The translations under genes and the position numbers were made by a program. Positions 1-6,578 of a DNA stretch of 10,556 bases are shown piece by piece (positions within the stretch are counted from its first letter, which is position 1; each line of letters starts with the position of its first letter). The stretch is from a candidate division Zixibacteria bacterium 4484_93 (lineage in GTDB: Bacteria > UBP14 > UBA6098 > 4484-93): assembly GCA_002085385.1 (NCBI GenBank), contig NATO01000028.1, positions 1 to 10,556 of the forward strand, read 5' to 3'. The notes under the pieces are model-generated. The model did not search any database and had not been told where the DNA came from. It saw nothing but the letters and a program-made list of their open reading frames with translations.

Positions 1-341
1 GTTTCTTCCCCCTCTTCCTTCAGGTCGGCTATGACATCGCCTGTGGCTTCATCTATAACCACTGTCCCGGTAGGAACGAGCAGGATAGTATCCCTGCCGG
101 ACCTCCCCGAGCAGTTGTTCTTGCCTCCGGGCTGTCCGTTTTGGGCAAAGAAGCGTCTCTTGAAGCGGAAGCTCGAGAGGGTGTGAACGGAGTTTGTCGC
201 CTTGAGTATCACATCACCGCCTTTCCCTCCGTCACCGCCATCGGGACCGCCCGCGGGGATGAACTTTTCCCTGTGGAAATGGGCTACTCCGTTGCCACCG
301 TCGCCAGCCTTGACGAATATCCTTACCGAGTCGAGGAACAC
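1..341 (-). CDS. obg: Obg family GTPase, N-terminal part (cut by window edge)
   Basis: Obg is a GTP-binding protein that joins late large-subunit ribosome assembly and links growth to the stringent response. Only the first 113 codons are inside the window; they form the glycine-rich Obg fold. It opens MFLDSVRIFVKAGDGGNG, followed by a segment with repeated Gly-Gly-Asp/Gly-Gly-Lys (residues about 31-43), then NGQPGG and GRSGRD, and the conserved VPTGTVV stretch near residue 90. The G domain lies beyond base 1 and was not seen. The start is GTG at 341, which directly follows the cdaA stop codon. An AGGAG ribosome-binding site lies seven bases upstream, inside the end of cdaA, so translation is probably coupled. 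Family identification is firm. Confidence 0.95.
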   Translation of the reverse strand, partial: MFLDSVRIFVKAGDGGNGVAHFHREKFIPAGGPDGGDGGKGGDVILKATNSVHTLSSFRFKRRFFAQNGQPGGKNNCSGRSGRDTILLVPTGTVVIDEATGDVIADLKEEGEE

Positions 342-1115
342 TTAGCTTCTCCTGCTTGAGCTTCCGATTATCACCTTGAGTAGTTTTGAGAGCATACTCG
401 GAGAGAGTCCTCTGCGTAGGTGTCCCCTGACAGCGAGGGAGATAGTGCCTGTTTCCTCGGAGACGATGAGAGAGACTGCATCCGTTTCCTCTGTGATGCC
501 GACCCCTGCCCTGTGCCTCATTCCGAGGACACGCTGGTAGCGTGGATTGTTCGACAGGGGAAGTGCACAGCCAGCGGTTATTATCCTGTTTCCCTTGACA
601 ATGACTGCTCCGTCATGCAGGGGGGTTCTCGGCGTGAATATCGTAAGCAGCAGTGGGACGGAGAGTTTTGCAGATATCGGTTTCCCTGTTTCCATATAGT
701 TCTTGAGCCCAACATCTCGCTCGATAACGATGAGGGCACCTGTTCTGGTCTCGGATAGCTGTTCTGCTGCTCTGACAAGTGTCTCGATGGTTGGTTCATA
801 GCCGGAAAGCACAATGCGACGGAGAAAAGGGAGGTTGCCAATCTGGGCAAACAGGTCCCTTAACTCCTGCTGGAATATGATGAAAAGCAGTATTACCCAG
901 TATCTTGCAAGATTTTTTGAGAGCCAGTTTATCCCTGTGAGTGGGAGCCAGGATAGGCCAAACCCGACAGCGAACAGGATTACTACCCCAAAAAGTATCT
1001 GGACAGCCTTGGTCTGGCGGGTAAGCTTCAGCACCCCGTAAGTAGCGAGAGAGAGAAGAATAATGTCAATTATATCAAGGTATGTTATCTGGAAGAAGCT
1101 AATCCTGAACAGCAT
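342..1115 (-). CDS. cdaA: Membrane diadenylate cyclase CdaA (c-di-AMP synthase)
   Basis: CdaA condenses two ATP into cyclic di-AMP, a second messenger that controls potassium uptake, osmolyte balance and cell-wall homeostasis. The 257-residue protein has the usual architecture: three hydrophobic helices (roughly residues 12-29, 37-56 and 71-88), a short linker, then a DAC domain. The DAC domain shows GALIVIER (126-133), the metal-binding DGA motif at 168-170 in PLHDGAVIV, and the RHR motif at 200-202 in GMRHRAGVG. All expected catalytic motifs are present. I chose ATG at 1115 because a GGAG lies six bases upstream; the frame stays open to a TTG at 1127, but that TTG overlaps the ribosome-binding site. 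ftsH lies 45 bases upstream and obg abuts downstream. The common partners cdaR and glmM are not in the window. Regulation is probably through the operon. Confidence 0.95.
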   Translation of the reverse strand: MLFRISFFQITYLDIIDIILLSLATYGVLKLTRQTKAVQILFGVVILFAVGFGLSWLPLTGINWLSKNLARYWVILLFIIFQQELRDLFAQIGNLPFLRRIVLSGYEPTIETLVRAAEQLSETRTGALIVIERDVGLKNYMETGKPISAKLSVPLLLTIFTPRTPLHDGAVIVKGNRIITAGCALPLSNNPRYQRVLGMRHRAGVGITEETDAVSLIVSEETGTISLAVRGHLRRGLSPSMLSKLLKVIIGSSSRRS

Positions 1116-1121
1116 TGCCTT

Positions 1122-1125
1122 CTCC
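1122..1125 (-). promoter_or_regulatory. Ribosome-binding site deciding the cdaA start
   Basis: GGAG lies six bases before ATG 1115. It overlaps the alternative TTG at 1127 (TTGGAGAAGG), which is why the longer TTG reading was set aside. Confidence 0.6.
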
Positions 1126-1135
1126 AAGCTTTTCA

Positions 1136-1159
1136 GTAAGGATAGTTCCCTTGCCTTAC
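1136..1159 (-). repeat. Inverted repeat in the ftsH-cdaA gap
   Basis: GTAAGG and CCTTAC form a perfect six-base stem around a 12-base loop, starting two bases after the ftsH stop codon and ending before the cdaA ribosome-binding site. No run of T follows on the transcribed strand, so it is not a normal intrinsic terminator. It could be an mRNA processing or stability hairpin, or chance; only six base pairs support it. Confidence 0.35.
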
Positions 1160-1160
1160 G

Positions 1161-3029
1161 CTATATCTCTTCGCCGCGGATTATCCTGTCCACCTGCTCG
1201 GCGTCCAGCACCTCTCTCTCGAGCAGGATACCAGCCAGTCGATGGAGTGTGTCGATGTTCTGCTCGAGTATCGATAAAGCCTTTTCCTGTGCCTCTTGGA
1301 CGAGGAGGGCTATCTCAGAATCTATAGTTTGTCGTGTCTTTTCGGACACCTCGTCGTGTCGCATAACCTCCATACCGAGGAAAACCTGCTCCTCCCTGCC
1401 GCCGAGGTTAACCGGTCCCAGCTCTCTGCTCATTCCCCATGTTGTAACCATCTTCCGGGCTATCTGTGTTGCGCGCTCGATGTCGTTGCCGGCGCCTGTT
1501 GTCTCATCTTTGAAGACGAGCAGTTCCGCTGCCCTTCCGCCGAGAAGCTGGGTAAGCTGGGTTACGAGGTATGACCTCGAATAGGTGTAGCGGTCGGACC
1601 TGGGGAGGAGATGTGTTACACCGAGAGATACCCCTCTCGGGATGATGGTTACCTTGTATACTGGCTCCGCGCCGGGGAGCAGTTTCGCCACCAAGGCGTG
1701 CCCTGCCTCGTGGTAGGCAATCACCTTCTTCTCTTCCGGTGTAATGACGAGTGTTTTTCTCTCGACGCCCATTATTATCTTGTCTTTGGCATCCTCAAAA
1801 TCTTCCTGCAGGACACCGCTGTGTCCCTTTCGAGCGGCGAGTAGGGCTGCCTCGTTGACGATTGAAGCGAGGTCGGCTCCTGTCAGTCCCGGCGTTGCCC
1901 GCGCGATTGCACTGAGGTTCACATCGCTGCCCAGAATGATATTCTTTATATGAACCTTAAGTATCTCCTCTCTTCCTTTAACATCGGGGATGTTCACGAC
2001 GATCCGCCTGTCGAACCTTCCAGGGCGAAGGAGTGCCGGGTCGAGGACATCGGGGCGGTTGGTCGCGGCGAGCACTATTATCTCATCGTTCGGCTCGAAG
2101 CCGTCCATCTCCACAAGCAGCTGGTTCAGGGTTTGCTCTCTCTCGTCGTGCCCTCCTCCGAGTCCTGCTCCTCTGTGGCGTCCGACAGCATCTATCTCGT
2201 CTATAAACACGATGCAGGGAGTACTCCTTTTTGCCTCGTTGAAGAGGTCCCGAACGCGTGAGGCTCCGACACCGACGAACATCTCTACAAAGTCCGACCC
2301 AGAGATATGGAAAAAGGGAGCCTTTGCTTCTCCTGCGACCGCTTTCGCAAGAAGGGTCTTCCCCGTCCCGGGCGGACCGACGAGCAGAACTCCCTTCGGT
2401 ATCCGCCCACCGAGGCGGGTGAACTTCTTGGGGTTTTTGAGGAACTGGATTATCTCCTCGAGTTCCTCCTTTGCCTCGTCGACCCCAGCAACATCGGCAA
2501 ATGTGACTTTGATGACATTCGGCATAAACCTCTTTGCCCTCGATTTCCCGAAGGAGAATATCCCTTTCTGGTTCCCCTGCATCTGGCGGAACATAAAGAG
2601 CAGGAAGACGACAAAGATGAGCCAGGGGAGAAGTGAAAAGATGACAGAATACCAAGGCTCCTCTTTCGGGCGGGAGCTAATCTTTACCCCCCGTTCGGTT
2701 AGGGTGGAAACAAGGGAAGGGTCGTCGAACGGGATATATGTTTTGAAGCGGGTAACTGTTCGGGTGCGACCGGATACGGTCATCTCACGGGGGTTCTTGA
2801 ACCTCCCTGTTATCTCCCGCTCGATGAACGCTACAGAATCTATATTGCCCTCTGTCGCCTCCGATATGAACTCCGAATAAGGGATAGGAGCTGTCTGCTC
2901 CCTACTCGTGTAGAAATACTGGATGAGCAGGACGACAACCGTTGTTATGATTACCCAGAGCAGTATTCCCCTACCTGGGACAGGTTTTGGTGGCGGAACG
3001 GGTAGCTTTTTTTTCTCAGGAGCATTCAA
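1161..3029 (-). CDS. ftsH: ATP-dependent zinc metalloprotease FtsH
   Basis: FtsH is a membrane-anchored hexameric AAA+ protease that unfolds and degrades misassembled membrane proteins and regulatory proteins. The 622-residue protein has a Lys/Pro-rich cytoplasmic tail (1-20), a first membrane helix (about 22-40), a periplasmic domain (to about 125) and a second helix (about 127-147). The AAA domain follows, with Walker A GPPGTGKT (218-225), the FVG pore loop (251-253), Walker B IVFIDEID (273-280) and the second region of homology with arginines 335 and 338. The peptidase domain has HEAGH (440-444) and Asp516 as likely third zinc ligand. Length and motifs are normal. The start is TTG at 3029, overlapping the TGA of the upstream zinc-finger gene as TTGA; the nearby ATG at 3025 is in another frame. 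No clear Shine-Dalgarno is close, so initiation is probably coupled. Confidence 0.97.
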   Translation of the reverse strand: MNAPEKKKLPVPPPKPVPGRGILLWVIITTVVVLLIQYFYTSREQTAPIPYSEFISEATEGNIDSVAFIEREITGRFKNPREMTVSGRTRTVTRFKTYIPFDDPSLVSTLTERGVKISSRPKEEPWYSVIFSLLPWLIFVVFLLFMFRQMQGNQKGIFSFGKSRAKRFMPNVIKVTFADVAGVDEAKEELEEIIQFLKNPKKFTRLGGRIPKGVLLVGPPGTGKTLLAKAVAGEAKAPFFHISGSDFVEMFVGVGASRVRDLFNEAKRSTPCIVFIDEIDAVGRHRGAGLGGGHDEREQTLNQLLVEMDGFEPNDEIIVLAATNRPDVLDPALLRPGRFDRRIVVNIPDVKGREEILKVHIKNIILGSDVNLSAIARATPGLTGADLASIVNEAALLAARKGHSGVLQEDFEDAKDKIIMGVERKTLVITPEEKKVIAYHEAGHALVAKLLPGAEPVYKVTIIPRGVSLGVTHLLPRSDRYTYSRSYLVTQLTQLLGGRAAELLVFKDETTGAGNDIERATQIARKMVTTWGMSRELGPVNLGGREEQVFLGMEVMRHDEVSEKTRQTIDSEIALLVQEAQEKALSILEQNIDTLHRLAGILLEREVLDAEQVDRIIRGEEI

Positions 3030-3400
3030 AGGAGATTCTTTTCCTCTTTGCGTTTGCAGTCGATGCAGACCTCAGCCCAGGGAACTGTATTGAGCCTCTC
3101 TTTGCTTATCCGCTTCCCGCAGATGCTGCATTTCCCGTATGAGCCGTCGCCTATCCGTTCCAGCGCTTCCTCTATCTTAACCAGCATCTCCGTCACCTTG
3201 GAGGCGAATAGATATGAGTTCTCAAGTTCCAGATTATCCATCCCGATATCCGCAGGATGGGTGGAATACAAGTTGTCCCCCCGAACACCGCTGTCATTGG
3301 GGTTTGTAACGGAGTTCTCCAGTTCCTCTATCTCCTTCTCGAGCGCCTTCTTCCGCATAAGCAGTATCCTCCGGAAATGGTCGAGTTCTCTTTTCCTCAT
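3026..3400 (-). CDS. TraR/DksA-type C4 zinc-finger protein
   Basis: Members of this family bind RNA polymerase through its secondary channel, or are small relatives of such regulators, and tune transcription under stress. The 124-residue protein begins with a long charged, coiled-coil-like helix (residues 1-30). A middle segment containing STHPADIGMD follows, then a second helix (about 64-84) and the signature SYGKCSICG. The four-cysteine zinc finger uses C91, C94, C112 and C115, spaced C-x2-C-x17-C-x2-C. I chose ATG at 3400, which overlaps the ileS stop as ATGA, because AAGGAG lies seven bases upstream; the open frame runs 60 bases further into ileS, but that part looks unrelated to the family. 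In many bacteria a gene of this type sits between ileS and lspA; here ftsH takes the downstream place. Whether it acts like DksA itself cannot be told from sequence. Confidence 0.9.
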   Translation of the reverse strand: MRKRELDHFRRILLMRKKALEKEIEELENSVTNPNDSGVRGDNLYSTHPADIGMDNLELENSYLFASKVTEMLVKIEEALERIGDGSYGKCSICGKRISKERLNTVPWAEVCIDCKRKEEKNLL

Positions 3401-6400
3401 CTGTTCTCTCCTTTGGTTTTCTTCAAGTAAATTTCCACATCTGAGTTGTGGATACTCCATTTCTGGGAGAAATCTGCCTCGTGTGGAGGCTTGGATGAAA
3501 GATCGAGAGCCAGTGTCTCGTGTTTGATATATTCGGCAAAATTGCTCGCCGCCTCAACAATTCTGTCGGGGGCAGCTATTCCCACATAGACCCTATCGGT
3601 TACCTCGAACCCTGCGTTCTTCCTCGTATTCTGGATGCGGTTCACAAGCTCGCGGGCTATCCCTTCAGAGATAAGTGCATCTGTTAGTGTCGTGTCGATG
3701 GCGCAGGTTATATCCCTGTTGGATACCACCGACAGACCCTTGTGAGGCTCTTCCCTGACAGTGACATCATCAATCGACAGCTCCAGTGTCTTACCGTCAA
3801 CGACGAGGCTGATGCTTTTGTCTCGGAGCAGTGTCTCGATGGTTTCCTCGTCTACTTCTTTTATAAGCTCCGCTATCCTGCCAGACATCTTCCCGAATTT
3901 TGGACCGAGGTTACGGAAGTTTGGAAAGAGCTTCTTGGAGAAAATTTCTTTCCTGTTATTTGTGATAATTATAGATTTTATGTTCAGTTCATCCTTAAGG
4001 ATATTTCTTGTATCATCACCAAGTATCAGGTTATCGGAGAGGATAAGCATTCGAGAGAGTGGCTGTCTGATTTTTATCTTTGATGAGCTTCTTGCCGCCC
4101 TCGCTGCCGAGGCTATCCTCATAGCGCAGGACATCTCGTGCTCGAGCGGTTTGTCGATTAACTTTTGCTCTACCTCAGGAAAGTCCTCGAGGTGAACAGA
4201 TTCTTTTCCGGTTAGAGCCTTGAAATACCAGTCCGCCGTCATCGGGACAAATGGTGCGATAAGTTTTGTCAGGGTGACGAGTGTTTGGTAGAGGGTATGG
4301 TATGCTGCCTGTTTGTCTTCTGTCCAGCCGGATGACCAGAACCGCTTGCGGCTCCTGCGGACATACCAGTTGGAAAGGTCGTCGAGCAGGAAACTCTGGA
4401 TGCTCCGTGCTGCACGGGTCAACTGGAGATGCTCGAGCTCTTCCCTGACCGACAGCGATAAAGACTGTATTCTGGAGATAAGCCAGCGGTCGAGGAGAGA
4501 AGCTGTTCCTTTTGGGGTTCTCTTTGGGTCGAAGCCATCGATATTGGCATATAGGGCAAAGAAGGAATAGCTGTTTTTTAGTGTATCGAAGAATTTCTGG
4601 CTTGTTTCCCTGACGCCATCCGGGTCGAACTTTGTCGGAAGCCACGGCTGACTGACCGTTATCATATACCAGCGGAGCGGGTCCGCACTGTATTTCTCTA
4701 TCATCTCGAACGGTGAGGCAACATTCCCACGGGTTTTGCTCATCTTCTGCCCGTTCTTGTCGAGGATGAGCTCGTTGACGAGCACATTTTTAAAGCAGGA
4801 TTCACCCGAGATAAAGGCAGAGATTGCAAGCAGTGTATAGAACCAGCCCCGTGTCTGGTCGACACCCTCGGAGATGAAATCCGCAGGAAAGTATGATGAG
4901 AAGTCCTCTTTATGCTCGAACGGATAATGCAGCTGGGAGTAAGGCATACTCCCGGAATCGAACCAGCAATCGATGACCTCTGGAGTTCTGTTCATATCGC
5001 CGCCGCAGTCGGGGCAGCGGAGGACTACATCGTCTATATACGGCTTGTGTGGGTCGAAATTGTCGGGAAGAGGCTTTTTTGCGAGCTTGCGCAACTGGGA
5101 TATGCTCTCAACGGCTATCATCTTGCCGCATTTATCGCATATCCAGATGTTGAGCGGTGTTCCCCAGAAGCGCTCGCGGGAGATTGCCCAGTCGACATTA
5201 TGCTCGAGCCATTCCCCAAACCGACCGGAGCCTATCTCTTTCGGAACCCAGTTTATCTTGTTGTTGAGCTCGAGCATCCTGTCCTTATAGGCGGTAGTTT
5301 TGATATACCATGAGCTCCTCGCATACATCATAAGCGGTGTATCGCACCTCCAGCAGAAGGGGTAAGCGTGTACCACCTTTCCAAGCCGGAAGATGAGGTT
5401 TCGGGACTCGAGGTCGGAGAGTATCTTAGGGTCTGCTTCCTTGAAAAAAAGCCCCTTGAATTTGCCCGATTTGACATAACCCGACTCGTCTATCAACTGG
5501 AGCATCGGGAGGTCATACCGTTTTCCCTCCTCGTAATCCTCCTGTCCGAAGGCTGGTGCGATGTGAACGATGCCTGTGCCATCCTCGACTGTAACATAGT
5601 CTGCAAGGATGACATAGTATCCCTTCTTCTCCAACTCCTGCGGGAAGAGGGGAATGTATTGCTTACCGGAGAGGGCAGCTCCCGGATATTCATCGAGTAT
5701 CCGGTATTCCCCCTCGAATACTGCCTCTGCTCTGTCCTTTGCGAGGATGAGCTTCTCTCCCCGATATTCTGCTGTTATATATGTATAGTTCGGATTGACG
5801 GCGATGGCGACATTCGATAGGAGCGTCCAGGGGGTTGTCGTCCAGACGAGAAAGTGGCAGTTTTCCTCTCCTGTCACCGGTAGTTTGAAGAAGATGGATG
5901 GGTCCTCCGTGTCGCGGTAACCCTGTGCGACCTCGTGGTCGGAGAGTCCTGTGCCGCAGCGAGGGCAGAACGGAACTACCTTGTGCCCGCGGTAGATGAG
6001 CCCGGATTTGAAGAACTGGGCAAGTAAATACCAGACACTCTCTATGTATTCGGGGGTGAAGGTAACATAGGGGTTTTTCATATCGAGCCAGTAGCCTATC
6101 CGTTCGGTGAGTTTTTCCCAGAGGTCCTTGTAGCGGAAGACCGATTCCCGGCAGCGGCGGTTGAACTCTGCCACACCGAACTTGATTATATCCTGCTTGC
6201 AGGAGAGTCCAAGTGAACGCTCGACCTCGAGCTCCACAGGGAGACCATGGGTGTCCCAGCCCGCTTTCCTCCTGACGAGGTGACCTGTCATCGTCTTATA
6301 GCGACAGACGATATCCTTTAGCGTCCTCGAGATAATATGGTGAATGCCAGGCTTCCCGTTTGCTGTCGGTGGCCCCTCATAGAAAACAAAAGGAGGAGAA

Positions 6401-6525
6401 TTCTCTCTTATCTTGACAGATTTCTCAAATATCCCGTTCCTTTGCCAGAAATCGAGCATCTCTTCCTCGAGCAATCTTTGTCCCTGTGGCTTTCTGTAAG
6501 GCTTTTCCATTTCTCCCCTATACAT
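3397..6525 (-). CDS. ileS: Isoleucyl-tRNA synthetase, type 2 (eukaryote-like)
   Basis: IleRS charges tRNA-Ile with isoleucine in the cytoplasm and edits misactivated valine. The 1042-residue protein starts its catalytic core with FYEGPPTANGKPGIHH (48-63), in which the class I HXGH signature reads GIHH. The CP1 editing domain shows WTTTPWT (228-234) and EDGTGIVHIAPAFG (314-327). The second signature, KMSK, is at 594-597. Cysteine pairs at 187/190, 391/394, 463/466 and 504/507 may bind zinc. The anticodon-binding and C-terminal regions are complete. The pattern matches the type 2, eukaryote-like clade rather than the E. coli-like type 1; type 2 enzymes are typically mupirocin-resistant. Start is uncertain: ATG 6525 has only a GAG eight bases upstream, while ATG 6510 (MEKPYRK) has AGGGGAG but just two bases away. 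It ends in an ATGA overlap with the next gene. Confidence 0.97.
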   Translation of the reverse strand: MYRGEMEKPYRKPQGQRLLEEEMLDFWQRNGIFEKSVKIRENSPPFVFYEGPPTANGKPGIHHIISRTLKDIVCRYKTMTGHLVRRKAGWDTHGLPVELEVERSLGLSCKQDIIKFGVAEFNRRCRESVFRYKDLWEKLTERIGYWLDMKNPYVTFTPEYIESVWYLLAQFFKSGLIYRGHKVVPFCPRCGTGLSDHEVAQGYRDTEDPSIFFKLPVTGEENCHFLVWTTTPWTLLSNVAIAVNPNYTYITAEYRGEKLILAKDRAEAVFEGEYRILDEYPGAALSGKQYIPLFPQELEKKGYYVILADYVTVEDGTGIVHIAPAFGQEDYEEGKRYDLPMLQLIDESGYVKSGKFKGLFFKEADPKILSDLESRNLIFRLGKVVHAYPFCWRCDTPLMMYARSSWYIKTTAYKDRMLELNNKINWVPKEIGSGRFGEWLEHNVDWAISRERFWGTPLNIWICDKCGKMIAVESISQLRKLAKKPLPDNFDPHKPYIDDVVLRCPDCGGDMNRTPEVIDCWFDSGSMPYSQLHYPFEHKEDFSSYFPADFISEGVDQTRGWFYTLLAISAFISGESCFKNVLVNELILDKNGQKMSKTRGNVASPFEMIEKYSADPLRWYMITVSQPWLPTKFDPDGVRETSQKFFDTLKNSYSFFALYANIDGFDPKRTPKGTASLLDRWLISRIQSLSLSVREELEHLQLTRAARSIQSFLLDDLSNWYVRRSRKRFWSSGWTEDKQAAYHTLYQTLVTLTKLIAPFVPMTADWYFKALTGKESVHLEDFPEVEQKLIDKPLEHEMSCAMRIASAARAARSSSKIKIRQPLSRMLILSDNLILGDDTRNILKDELNIKSIIITNNRKEIFSKKLFPNFRNLGPKFGKMSGRIAELIKEVDEETIETLLRDKSISLVVDGKTLELSIDDVTVREEPHKGLSVVSNRDITCAIDTTLTDALISEGIARELVNRIQNTRKNAGFEVTDRVYVGIAAPDRIVEAASNFAEYIKHETLALDLSSKPPHEADFSQKWSIHNSDVEIYLKKTKGENR
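3408..3413 (-). promoter_or_regulatory. Ribosome-binding site deciding the traR/dksA-like start
   Basis: AAGGAG lies seven bases before ATG 3400, inside the last codons of ileS. It fixes the short reading of the zinc-finger gene and explains the ATGA overlap. Confidence 0.75.
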
Positions 6526-6547
6526 CTATACTTCTCAAAAACTATGA

Positions 6548-6575
6548 AATATATCTATAATTGATAAAAAATCAA
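6548..6575 (-). promoter_or_regulatory. Possible internal promoter before ileS
   Basis: In the AT-rich 53-base gap after tilS, TTGATT (6575-6570) and TATATT (6553-6548) stand 16 bases apart, which would start transcription near 6541, just before ileS. The -35 element begins inside the last bases upstream of the gap and overlaps a TTGAT/ATCAA inverted repeat at 6561-6575 with a five-base T loop. The match is good but untested, and AT-rich DNA yields such matches by chance. Confidence 0.45.
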
Positions 6576-6578
6576 GAA

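Noticed and set aside
1063..1584. A 173-codon plus-strand frame opposite the ftsH 3' end and the ftsH-cdaA gap
   Set aside because: Its serine-rich, low-information translation has no recognisable domain and it is antisense to conserved coding sequence.
1990..2880. A 296-codon open frame on the plus strand opposite ftsH
   Set aside because: Its translation is a Ser/Arg/Pro-rich sequence with no family features, lying entirely antisense to the highly conserved AAA domain of ftsH; it is a shadow of codon bias.
3401..3460. N-terminal extension of the zinc-finger frame up to 3460
   Set aside because: It lies inside the ileS C-terminus, and a strong AAGGAG points to ATG 3400.
6561..6575. Terminator after tilS formed by TTGAT/ATCAA
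   Set aside because: The stem is only five AT-rich pairs and the T run is in the loop, not after the stem, so it would not act as an intrinsic terminator.
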